NCBI GenBank assembly: GCA_021432635.1
Contig: MU270032.1
Span: 992,001 to 1,056,000, forward strand
Length of the DNA: 64,000 nt
Source of the DNA: Thozetella sp. PMI_491
Taxonomy: Eukaryota > Ascomycota > Sordariomycetes > Chaetosphaeriales > Chaetosphaeriaceae
Reading direction: 5' to 3'
Each line of letters starts with the position of its first letter. Position 1 is the first letter of the stretch. Shown one piece after another: positions 52,418 to 62,698 of the stretch. The translations under genes and the position numbers were made by a program. The notes beneath the pieces are model-generated. The model ran no database searches. It was not told the origin of the DNA and was given only the letters and a program-made list of their open reading frames with translations.

Positions 52418-53635
52418 ATGCGCAGATTTCACAGCAAGTCGAGATTGGGCTGCAGGGAGTGCAAGTCGCGCCGCGTCAAGTGCGACGAGCGGCGGCCGGG
52501 CTGCGAACGATGCTCCCAGGCCGGCCGGACTTGTTCCTTCCTGGCACAGGCACCGGTGCTGCCATCGCCGCCTCCATCGGTGACCGGAGGCAGTGGTGGA
52601 GGCACGCCGCCAGCCCCCCACTCCGTGGCGAGAGCCCCTCACAAGAATTCACGGGTGGTCTTGGAACCCTTACCATCACCTCCCACTACCAATCACTGCC
52701 AGCCGCCCCGCCCGGACGAGCGCTTCAGCGAGCGCTACAGCTTGCTGCACCTCCAGCTGCTGCACCACGTCGAGCATGGCCTATACGAAGACACCAAAGC
52801 CCTCCACCATGATCTGGACAAGATGCTGCGCATGTTTGTAGAGCTTGCTTTCGTGACTCCCTATCTCATGGACCAACTACTGGCCTATGCCGCCGCGCAC
52901 AAGAGCACCGTGGTGGACGGCGATTCAGCACGCGACCAGTACCTAGGCGAAGCGACCAGGCTCCAGACGAGGGCCCTAAGCGAGTACAACAGTGCCGCTC
53001 GTGAAATCAGAGAAGATAGCTGCTTGCCCATGTTCATCTTCTCGTCGCTCCTCAGCCACCACGTTTTATTTAGCGTGTCCCTAGGCGCCCACTGCGACCT
53101 CGGCACAGTGCTGGACGGCTTGACTCAGTCCATTGCAATCCACCGGGGGCTCAGCGCTATAGCCAGGGAGGCGTGGCCCATGTTTTCTCAGTCAGTCCAG
53201 AACCAAATGATGCGCAGCTGCCATCGCGATCATCTTCCCTTGTCCAGGGCCAGCATTAATTCTCGCGGCGAGTGCGATACCCTCCTCGGGCGTCTCCAGG
53301 CGGCAGACCTCGGTCCCGCGTCGCTCACAACACTCTGCGAGGCCGTAAGCGTCCTCCAGGAGCGGTTCGACGCCGTGAGCGACGAGGATACGCATTCCTC
53401 CTGGGCCGCGTGCCAGGACTGGCTGATCGCCATCCCCGAGGGCTACGTCCGGTCGCTCGAACAGAGGCGTCCAGAAGCACTGGTAATTCTCGCCCACTTT
53501 GCCGTGCTAGTTCACCGCGCCTCGGAACACTGGTTTGTAAGGGACCTAGGCCGGCGCCTGGTCCATCTCGTTAACGACCACCTCGGCCAGTTCTATGTAG
53601 ATTGGCTTGAGTGGCCGAACCGGGCGGTACAATAG
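52418..53635 (+). CDS. Zn2Cys6 transcription factor, short form
   Basis: Single exon of 405 aa. The zinc cluster is close to the N-terminus with all six cysteines (C12, C15, C22, C29, C32, C39) in GCRECKSRRVKC and GCERCSQAGRTC. A Pro/Ser/Gly linker follows, then a helical domain starting with YSLLHLQLLHHVEH. This is the layout of the Upc2-like group, which in yeasts senses sterols, although many filamentous-fungal members control unrelated pathways. The ATG at 52418 leaves only 11 residues before the cluster, as is common. It is divergent from the 17beta-HSD12-like SDR, so control of that gene is a reasonable guess. Confidence 0.94.
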   Translation: MRRFHSKSRLGCRECKSRRVKCDERRPGCERCSQAGRTCSFLAQAPVLPSPPPSVTGGSGGGTPPAPHSVARAPHKNSRVVLEPLPSPPTTNHCQPPRPDERFSERYSLLHLQLLHHVEHGLYEDTKALHHDLDKMLRMFVELAFVTPYLMDQLLAYAAAHKSTVVDGDSARDQYLGEATRLQTRALSEYNSAAREIREDSCLPMFIFSSLLSHHVLFSVSLGAHCDLGTVLDGLTQSIAIHRGLSAIAREAWPMFSQSVQNQMMRSCHRDHLPLSRASINSRGECDTLLGRLQAADLGPASLTTLCEAVSVLQERFDAVSDEDTHSSWAACQDWLIAIPEGYVRSLEQRRPEALVILAHFAVLVHRASEHWFVRDLGRRLVHLVNDHLGQFYVDWLEWPNRAVQ

Positions 53636-55158
53636 ATGGGGCGTTTTGGCGAAGGAGTGACCAGCTCCTCCCACCCTACTTACACGACTGCCTAGCCAAT
53701 AGTGCTAGTATCATTCCTGCAAGTCACGACCTCTAGACTGCTCGAGACTGGATGCAGTGCAATGGCTGAGAACGCGGGGCCAGGATCTATCTGCCGGAAA
53801 GGCCAATCAAATGTCCCGAAACATTCAGGAATTCCGCATCTCTGCACTTGGGCGACGCTGGCGACGCTAGGAGCTATACGATATCAAGTTCTTGGATAGT
53901 AGACATGTCTTACGCTAGCGTACCACGGCATGCGAACCGGCCCTAACCTTAGACGGTCCCCCCTTCACTACCTAGGAGGTAATTGAAAGCAGCATGCCGC
54001 TCGTAATTCCCAATCTATACACTAGGAATTGTAACACCAAAGCAAAAATACCAAATTATCCAAACTAGAATCCCTTTAGCAGGATCAACTATGTTCACTA
54101 GCTGATGCATTTAGATACCTGGGTATCACGCGCGAGTACCGTACCTTTGCATCGTATGCGGACCGTATCTAGGTTATTCTCTTTACCGCCTTAGGCTAGG
54201 TTGCTATAGACCGCTTATGAGATCGGGAATGTTTATATTCTTTGTGGAGCGACAGCGACGGATAAGTCTCGCTAAGCTTGCTGATCCTATTCTATGCACA
54301 AGACTCACCACCAACCAGCTGTCTACGAGTTCTGTCGACAGTGAATGATAAGAGAGACGAGCAATACAGAATGCATTCTATGTATGTATTAATGCCGTGA
54401 TGGGAGAGATCTGACTTTGGCACAAAGCAGCGGTCGCATCTCCCGTCGAGTCGGGCGACGTCTAGGCCAAGTAAGGTAGGGAGCCAAACGACCGGCCAAC
54501 GCCGGGCCGAAGGCGGCCTAACTGGAGACACTTCGAATACTTGGGTTGAGGTGCTGCTTGGTATACTTCGCATTCAATATCTACTACTACCTACACTATC
54601 TAATTGGCCTTTTGACTGGGCAGAGCCGCTGATGCTAGGCAGCCGCGCTATACCCTTGTTCCCCGCATAACCATGTTTGACGCTATCCTAACCCACCATT
54701 TCTGACGCACAGTACACGATGCAACCCCCTGCAGTGACAGTAGATTCTACCCCCGATGCCAGGGTTCCCTAGAGATGGTGCGACACCGTTTGTGAGTCCG
54801 GCAGCGCTTCATTGCGTTTGTCCCATCTCATTGATGCCAAGATTTCCAAGTCGCCTTGATCATCCCTAGGGATCGAATCCCTCGACACCTCCTTGCCTAG
54901 TCTTGATTAGTTCTTTGGAGCCTTGACTGCCCTTTCTTTTTCACCTCTGGCGCGTGCGTCGAACATAGTGAAGAATAACTAGCACTAAATCCATTTTCAG
55001 TAATGCCACTCCACCTCGCATCTCTCGATACCTCTCGTCTTTGTGAAGAGTAGCAATACATGTCCAAATGCCAAACGTCGCATCCAATTAGGGTAACCGG
55101 AGGCCAGTTTCCTAGTTGCTCTTAAATCCGTCTTCAACTACACCGCCGGCCAGCGGCC
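53636..55158. other. Intergenic, about 1.5 kb
   Basis: No gene is supported between the regulator and the DUF3433 gene. It is AT-richer than its neighbours and contains several short CCTAGG-type palindromes. A tRNA-like T-arm near 54870 has no matching A box. Confidence 0.5.
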
Positions 55159-55206
55159 ATGCCCTATCGTGCAGGAAGCAGACGCCAAAATGGATCTCCA
55201 GGATGA
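55159..55206 (+). other. Overlapping upstream ORF
   Basis: An ATG at 55159 opens a 15-codon frame that ends with TGA at 55204-55206. It overlaps the ATG of the DUF3433 gene (55190) in another frame. If it lies in the transcript it could lower translation of the main product. Confidence 0.4.
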
Positions 55207-58200
55207 GCGTGGCGAAGGCGGCACAATGAAAACAGCCGGCCCTCAAGCAAGGGCTGGCGCATGGCGGGATGGGATGGAACCGGACGGAATGATATGGTTA
55301 CGTCGCTTCTTCCTCCCAGGGATGGCGCTGGTATTCGCTGGGATGATTGCAGCGCTCGAGGTGCTCAATTACTACTCGGGGCGCAACCAAGGCCTGGCTA
55401 CTGAATTGGAGGACCAGCACTACCTCTGGACATATGGACCAACACTTGGTGAGCGACTCCGTCTCCACCCTTTTACGGCAGGCTAGGAAGTGAGCTAATA
55501 TGAGACGATTCCCAGTCTTGACCGGCGTAGCCATTGTGTGGGCTCGGGTCGAGTATGGCCTGGCGCAGGTAATGCCGTGGCTGCTCCTGAAGCGCAACTC
55601 TAGCGCTCGGTCCGCCAACGGGCTTCTTATTGATTATGTGACTCCTTTCAGCGTGGTGTCGCTCTTCCAATCCCTCCAGCGCAAGCATTTCCCTGTAACC
55701 CTCGGATTTCTTGGTGGGTTGGTCCTCAAAGCGTTGATCGTTGTCTCCACGGGCTTGCTGGCACCCCAGACCATTGAGCGGGATGGAGTGGCCAATTATA
55801 CCACCGTGAGCCAGTTCAATTTGAGCGCCTTGTCTAGAGAAACGGTTGTGGACAGCGGGGTGACGATATGGTCCATCAAAAACCAGTCGATGCCCTTCCC
55901 ACCTGGCACCACGTCGACCTTTGCCACGCAGGTATTCAAGCCAGCCGACGTCGACTCACCCACCTCTCTCACCGTGGCCGCGAATGTGTCCGTCTTTGAA
56001 GCCACAGCGAACTGCCAGGCTTACAGCTGGCAAATTGACACGGCACTAGTCAGGAACACAAGCCACAATATTGAGGAGTACCTCCCTGCAGAAGACGTAG
56101 CTCAATTAGCGCCGTACTGCATCATCGGGCTCGAGGGAACCGTGGATCTAGAGTTTGGAAATTTTACAAGCAGTGGCAGCGATCGGATAGAGACATTACG
56201 CGTTCTCGATCTCTGTCCCAACAGTGCAGCGCTTGACGATGGGGACACACATCGCCTGTTCTTCCCATTTCGGTACGATCTCTCTGCCAACACTACTGGT
56301 GTGTCAGCGCTGCTCTGCCGCCCCGCCTACTCCATCACCCGGCGGCAGATGTCGACCGCCGGGATGGGCACGGCCATCAGCCAGGATTGGATCGACATGG
56401 GGGAAACTGTACTCTCCAACATCAGCATTGGGGTCAAGCCACTCGCTGTCACTTTCGAAATAACAGCCTCGGTCGGCAACGTTCTCTTAGACGCGGTGGG
56501 CGCCGGGTCCGGCGACCAGTATAATCAAGTTAACGGGTGGTACGGCATCATGAACCTAACCTCACCGCGAGCCTCCCTACAGGTGTACCGCAATATGAGC
56601 TACTTTCGAGATACCTTCGAGTCGGCGTACCAGTCTGCAGCAGCGCTAGCCATCAACACGAGAGCCACAGTCCCCGATAATGCCACCATTGCGGGCAACA
56701 TAGTCTATCTGGATTCTCGGCTAGTCATCGTCGACGTTTCGTTGCGGGCGATGGAGACCCTCTTGGGCGTGATGACCATCGCGTGCCTCAGCCTCTGCTT
56801 CTACAACTATTCCGGCCTACCGGGGAACCTAGGCTCGCTGCTTACTGCTGCATCAGTCCTATCTCGAAGCGATGATCTGCGACAGCTGCTGCGCGGTAGT
56901 GGATCACAGGGCCTCCACGATCTGCGTCGCGCCTTAAGCGGTCTTCAGTTCGAATCTACAACTGTGGCTCGGCCAGGCAGAGAAGTAAGAATCCAACTAC
57001 AGGGCGATATACCAGTCTCAATGCCGCAGGTCAAGATTTCCACAAACCGCGACGTCGACACTGAGTGGTGGATGCCAACGGCGGCTTCTCTCTACTTCAG
57101 AGTTGGGCTCATATGCTTCTCTTTCATCCTCGTAGGGGCACTCGAGATCCTTCTGCAGCTCTCTCGGGCACACTCAGGGCTCCTAAATGTGCCAAACGAG
57201 GGGTATATCAAGTATACGTGGCTATTTCTACCCACCTTGCTAGCTTCTTGCATCACATTAGCCTTCGGGGCAGTCGGCACCAGCGCAAAGATGTTACATC
57301 CTTACCAAGAGTTACGACGCAGCCGCCTCGAGAACCAAGATGCCTTAGAGTTTGACCCCCTGAGCCGAGTTGCGCTCGTGTCGATGCCTCGTAGCCTCAG
57401 GCGGGGATATTGGGGCCTCTCAGCTGCCATGTTTCTCTCTGTTCTCAGCCCGTTCCTCACAATCGCCGCCAGCGGTCTCTATACGGCACAGTTTGTTCCC
57501 GGAGCACAACCGATGGACATCCCTCTGTCCGAGTGGTTTGACCTCCGAAATGCTACAACTGCCGACGGTATCGCCCTGATGAATGGCGATCTCCCGAGTG
57601 GCCCGCCCACAAAGGACGCCGTCTTCAACATGGCGGTGCAATTCAACAACCTCTCGTTCCCCGCAGGAACCTACGACGAGTTCGCATTTGCCCAGATTGA
57701 CGCTTCCTCGCTCTTGCCACTCCTTGAAAAAGTAAACACTTCTACTACGACGCTACAAGTACGGATACCCGCTATTCGTGGCGAGCTCAACTGCACCACC
57801 ACGTCTGTCACTGAGGCCGCGGAGAGTCAGCCATCTCTCTCCAAACGGAGTTCCGCTGTGTTCCCTGGACTTGTGTCTGTCGAGATCCCGCCCGGCTGTA
57901 CCCCCGATACTGTGCCGTCCAATCATACTGTGCTACAGCTGGTGAGGCAGGGTGGTTTTGACAGCGCCCAGAATGGATTCTTTGGGTACTGGGCCGACAC
58001 CATATGGATGGCACCAAACAGCACTGATGTGTTTGATCGCCGTGACCCATTCTCCGTCTGCAATGATGCTCGGCAGCACATATTCTTCTTCTACGGACAC
58101 TGCAATAAGACAACCCCTGCCACCAGGGCCCCGCTCATCGAGACGGCCGACCAGCTAGACATTCTGCACTGCATGCCATATGTGGAAGCCATGTATGTCG

Positions 58201-58976
58201 ACGCGACGCTGGCGCTACCCAGCCTGAACATTGACCCAACCGCGTCTCCTCCAACCCCAGTGGATGGTAGCATTATGATGTGGGATGCGACTAATGCATC
58301 GGCAAACACGCTCCCGTTTCCTGGCATGGCTGCCGCGGTCAACCTTGACACCAATCTCGAGGGTATCTTCGCCGCGCTGGTGCGTGGGTATCAAGCGCAG
58401 CCTGCAGAAGAGATCATCGGGGGACGCAACGCCACACGGATGATCGGCAGCCTGAACCACCTGTTCCGCCAGATGGTAGCACAGTCGCTCCACTTCAACT
58501 ATCGAGCATCGCTCTCCCGTCCACGCGCGTCCACTCGGCGGCGGAGGGCTGAAACTACGGGTGCCTTTGGCACTACGTCGGTCTTCGTCGAGGGGCCTGC
58601 GGCAGGTGTCCTGCTCGACGCCGCCCAGACACGTCTCGTGCAGAGCGATATTTCAACGCGGCTCCTTCAGGCTCTGCTTGTGGTCTTCGTTCTTTGCACT
58701 GCACTCGTGTGCATCCTGACTGGCGACTCGCGTGTGGTCCCAAAAAACCCAGGCTCGCTGGCAGCACGGATGAGCCTCTTTGCTGACGGAGACATTCCGA
58801 GGCGCATAGCGGAGTGGAGCAGCCTACCGGAGAGGCATTCGTTGTTGGAGGAGGGCGAATCCTTCACTCTCGGCTGGTGGTACCCTGGTGGTAACAGGGA
58901 AGAGAAGAAATACTATGGAATAGGGGTGTGGAAGAACGAGGCTAGGATTCCCATCCTGGGCAGGAAATCTGGATGA
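55190..58976 (+). CDS. DUF3433-type multi-spanning membrane protein
   Basis: Two exons (55190-55448 and 55516-58976; intron 67 bp, phase 1) give about 1239 aa. The first exon encodes FLPGMALVFAGMIAALEVL and HYLWTYGPT, the opening of the fungal DUF3433 family; without it the protein would lack this conserved start. The second half repeats the same plan (ICFSFILVGALEILL, KYTWLFLPTLLASCI, SVLSPFLTIAASGLY), so the protein consists of two related halves. Each half has membrane spans and a large extracytoplasmic domain rich in N-glycosylation sequons. A final span near LLVVFVLCTALVCIL precedes a short tail. The family is found in the plasma membrane or secretory route and its role is not known. ATG at 55190 is the first in frame; the frame before it opens with GTG. 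Confidence 0.88.
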
Positions 58977-59385
58977 ACTAGTCAATTTTTTGGTTTTGCA
59001 AATAGTAATTCGCATGTCTAGAGATACCCCTGAACAATGAAAGTGGCCCCTAGCCACGTCTTTATCTCCTCAGTTTTGGCAAGCGAACGTACCACTTGGG
59101 GAAATTGGAACTAGCCGACCAACTCTGATCCGGGGAACGCAAGGGCTACGAAGCACAGGAAGTACTCATAGTGTCGCCTAAAGTAAATACCAAAAGGATA
59201 GAGCTGGTGAGGCATGTACCGTTGATCGATCCTGGAGAAGCAACCCAGTAAAAGATCTCCCTGTCTAAGGTAGGTAACCATTGGAACCTTCCTCTAACAC
59301 AGTAGCTTGTAGTTCGGAACAGTTCGACAAGCAGCATCCGGTTTAATTCATCAGGTTTGTTATAGCTACGACATGGAGGCCAACG
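58977..59385. other. Convergent intergenic
   Basis: About 400 bp between the DUF3433 gene and the Zn2Cys6 gene. An AAGGTAGGTAAC element occurs near 59268. No gene is supported. Confidence 0.45.
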
Positions 59386-61083
59386 CTACCATTCGGTGAT
59401 ATCCAACGCCAAAAAGAGTCTATAGCAGTCCATATCGCTGCCCCAACGCGTCAGCGACCTGCTTCCGGCCCTAAGTGATCCAGCCTGCTCATCCATTTTG
59501 CTGCACAGTTGTACCACCTTGACCAAAGACCGGCCATCCCACGGCCCTTCACGCGCAGTACACTCTGATAGGAGTCCTAGGATTCTCTCCTTGAGCTCCA
59601 GGTCTGTCGTGTATACGCATCCATAGTACAATGCAGCGACCACGCCCGGTTCGACTGTGAAGTCTAGGGGCGAGTTGAGCTTCTGCCTGATGGCCCTCAT
59701 TTCTCGGAAGAGCTTCTCAGCATAGTGCACAACCTCTAACAGCCTATTGGCTTGTTGGTGCTGGGCCGAAATGTCGGGTGGCATCAGTTCGACCATGCCT
59801 CGCATGGTAACCGTATGGACAAAATCCTGATAGCAACTGGCGGACTCGCGGGTTCCCGGGGCGGGCGCGTTTGCACTCGTCATGAAGGATTTGTACCTGT
59901 CCAGTACGTCGTTTGCTCTCTGCAGCAGGCGACCGTGTCTCTTTACGGCACGCGGAGTTGACCAAAATACCGGGTCGCCACGGTGGCGGGTGATCTCTGA
60001 GTCATATCCCATGACATCATTTACTAGCTCAGACACTGCACGGTGGGCGTCGTCGAGACTAGTGAACATGACAGCGACGCAGGAGCTGTCGTCTAGACGG
60101 GAGCTGTCGTAAAAACGTCGCGTGACGGTAAGCGGCACATCAAAAGCGAAGAGGCGTGTGGAGATCTCCAGATGGCGGAAGCAGATGGCCACATCCCTTA
60201 GCTCATCGTCTGACACCAGCGCGCTGACAGGTCGGTCTTTGGTAGCCGGGTGGCGGGACAGAGAGGGGTTGAACAGGCGCCTCAGGTCGAAGGCCTTGTC
60301 CATGATCTGCGCGCCATTCTTAAGGTGCGTGATAGCCGCGCCGAGATTAAAACGGAGGTTCTCGAGGCAGACAAAGACGATACAGCAAACAAGTGCCGAT
60401 ATGACGGCGCCCGACTGTGGCGACGCGATGCAGCTTCGGAGCTTGCTGATGGCGAGGTTGTAGTTTCGGATGATAAAGACTTCGAACTTTTGGATCTGGC
60501 CTTGGTATGCGGATTGGTAGCGGCTGCTAGATACAGACCTTGAGCCTTCCTTGGTAAGCTTGAAGAAATGGTAGGTCGCTCCGAGGGCGATCAGCGCATG
60601 GCGGACCGCCTCATCGTGGTGAGCAAGCCTGGGAGCCAGGTTCGCCCAGAACGATGCTACTGTGTCCACCTGGATTGTGACACCCTCTTGGGTGGCGGCC
60701 CGGAAGCAATGGAAGAAGCGACGCTCGTTCTCCGTGCCGGGGATAGTACCTGCAGAGGGCTGCAGCAGGGGAGGACAAGTGGACTGTGTCTTGTGGCGCA
60801 AGCTATCGTATTCCCTCACGACCGCGTATCCGTCGCAGACCCGGCCCGTAGATGTGCATCTCCGGCAGGCTGGCTTCTCCTCGTCACACTTAACCTTTCG
60901 AATCCTACAAAAGCGCACAGGTCAGCCGGGGCGGCCACGTACGGTGCGGACGCGCGAGGGTGTCTCGGCTTACTTGCTAGCTTTCTCGTTAGCGCTGGCT
61001 GTCCGCTCCCAAAGGCGGCGGAGAGGGTCTTACCACGTCGTGCACCCCGTCCTCGACTTCTTCTTTTTTTGCTGCAGGGGCAT
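59386..61083 (-). CDS. Zn2Cys6 regulator with intron inside zinc cluster
   Basis: Two exons. Exon 1 (61083-61034) encodes a lysine-rich start ending GCTT, and exon 2 (60904-59386) encodes RKVKCDEEKPAC, RRCTSTGRVCDGY and the fungal middle-homology region. The intron 60905-61033 (129 bp) has donor GTAAGA and acceptor TTGTAG and gives 522 aa. With this splice the second zinc ligand becomes Trp and one residue is missing (CTTWIRKVKC). The expected CTTCRIRKVKC would need a join three bases earlier, after TTTTG, which is not an AG. So either the acceptor is unusual or the cluster is damaged. The long effector-like domain is otherwise intact. The gene is divergent from the alpha/beta-hydrolase gene. 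Confidence 0.8.
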
Positions 61084-61861
61084 TTGGGAGGAAATTGATC
61101 CGATCGAGCAAATGAGGATTGCGCGGGGGTCTTGTGGTTCCCAAACGAGACGATCCCGAGGTTGGAACGCGCAAAACGGTCGTGGAGCTGGCGCCGAGGC
61201 GATGGTGGTGCTATGCTAGTTAGTGCACTGGTCTGCTGCGGGTCTCCATAGGTACAGTTGGTACTAAACTGACCACCTGAGTACCTAAGTACCTTTAGTA
61301 TTGGACAAAACAGCTGCAAGGGGGAATTTTCCCGAGCGAGCCAATCAGACGCTGGCGCTTCACATTAGACCCCAACGGGGAGCAGGTAAGCAGCTCGGTC
61401 GCAAACTTCCCACTGGCCTATCTTGTGCGACAAGTAGGACGTGATGCAGCGCTACGCAGTACGAGACATCCATGAGCCGTTTGTTTTCTCCGCTTTGGTT
61501 TCCCTAGTACTGCTTGCTATGTAGATGGCAAAGTGGCTCCTATGGCCTACCGCAATCAAAGGGCTAGACTCAGGTACCGAGTTTACCAGGGCCAGTGAGC
61601 TCCTACTAAGCCCAACCCAGCATGACCACAACAAGGATCGAGCTACCAGAAGGCGTCGATTCCTCCGCAAGAGACATAAGCTGCTATTGGCTAGGTCGGG
61701 CAAATTTCCGCCTCAGTCATTCGTCTGTAGGTGTAGGAGGGCCAGCTCCGGAGCGTATAAATGACGACCGTGTCAGTCATCCAGCAGCGGACCAGAGGTT
61801 GAGCTCACCTGTCGTATCCGCCGCCACCTTGAATTTTCGTCACCAGATAGACAGGTAAAAA
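61084..61861. promoter_or_regulatory. Shared divergent promoter region
   Basis: Nearly 0.8 kb between the start of the Zn2Cys6 regulator (minus) and the alpha/beta-hydrolase (plus). It contains GTACCTAAGTACC (61281-61293), an imperfect palindrome, and no gene. Confidence 0.45.
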
Positions 61862-62698
61862 ATGGCACCTTCTCACATCTTCTTTGCGCCCGGAATGTTC
61901 ACTGGTCCTGCGCCGTTCGAGCCATGCGCTGCGCTACTCCGGGCCGCTGGGTTCACTACCCATCTCGGCCGCATCCGTACCACCAACACGAAGTCCCCGG
62001 GCAACCCGACAATCGCGGACAACCTCGAGCAGTTTCGAGAAGACATTACAGCTTTTGTGGAAGAAGCTGGTGAGGCTGAGGTCATTGTATTTTGCCACTC
62101 CGCCGCCGGTCACTACTGCAGCGGAGCGCTCAAGGACCTGGGCGTCCAGCAGCGCAAATCCAATGGGAGATCGGGCGGAGTGGCCCATCTCATCTTTTTG
62201 GCGGCGATTATAGTAGAAGAGGGAAATGCTGAGGATTTGGTATACATGATCGCAAGCCTGCGTTCCTTAGGCAGTGCCTCTTTCGACCTAGGTAGTGAGG
62301 GCTAACATAGTGCACAGACGCCGAAGGGAGTATCCGTGGCTACGCTGCAGGCGGCTGGTGTGGTTTCAGTCCAAGGTGGGCAAATATTCATCAAAGACCC
62401 TCTCAAGGTGTTCTTTCACGACCTACCGACGGAAGAGGCTCAGGCGTGGGCCACCAGGGTGCTCCCAGAGCCAACGGAGGGTTGGGAAAAGCCGATCACG
62501 TACATGGGATGGCGCGATATCCCGAGTCATTACATCATCTGCGAGGACGACCAAATGATCCCCGCCCTGGTCCAGGAGCAGCTGGGTACGCTAGCCGGGA
62601 GCGCTCTTGTTCGGATGCCGGGCGGCCACTTTCCCCAGTTAAGCCGGCCTGCCGAGTTGGCTCATGCCATACAGCAGATTGCATCAGAGCTCAAGTAG
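61862..62698 (+). CDS. Alpha/beta-hydrolase (esterase/HNL-like)
   Basis: Two exons (61862-62239 and 62318-62698; intron 78 bp, donor GTATAC, branch CTAAC, acceptor CACAG) give 252 aa. The join reads EGNAEDLTPKGVSVATLQ. The nucleophile elbow is FCHSAAG, the acid is in CEDDQMIP and the catalytic His in GGHFPQLSRP, so the Ser-Asp-His triad is complete. The oxyanion-hole start HIFFAPGMF and the short length fit the plant-esterase-like AB_hydrolase group (methyl-ester esterases, hydroxynitrile lyases), common next to fungal metabolite genes. There is no signal peptide. The two open frames lie in the same frame with a stop between them, so the intron was set by splice signals and by its length being a multiple of three. 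The divergent neighbour is a Zn2Cys6 regulator. Confidence 0.9.

Noticed and set aside
54865-54890. tRNA-like T-arm with GGATCGAATCC
   Set aside because: No A box or cloverleaf could be formed upstream, and the loop and stem can also be read as a simple inverted repeat.
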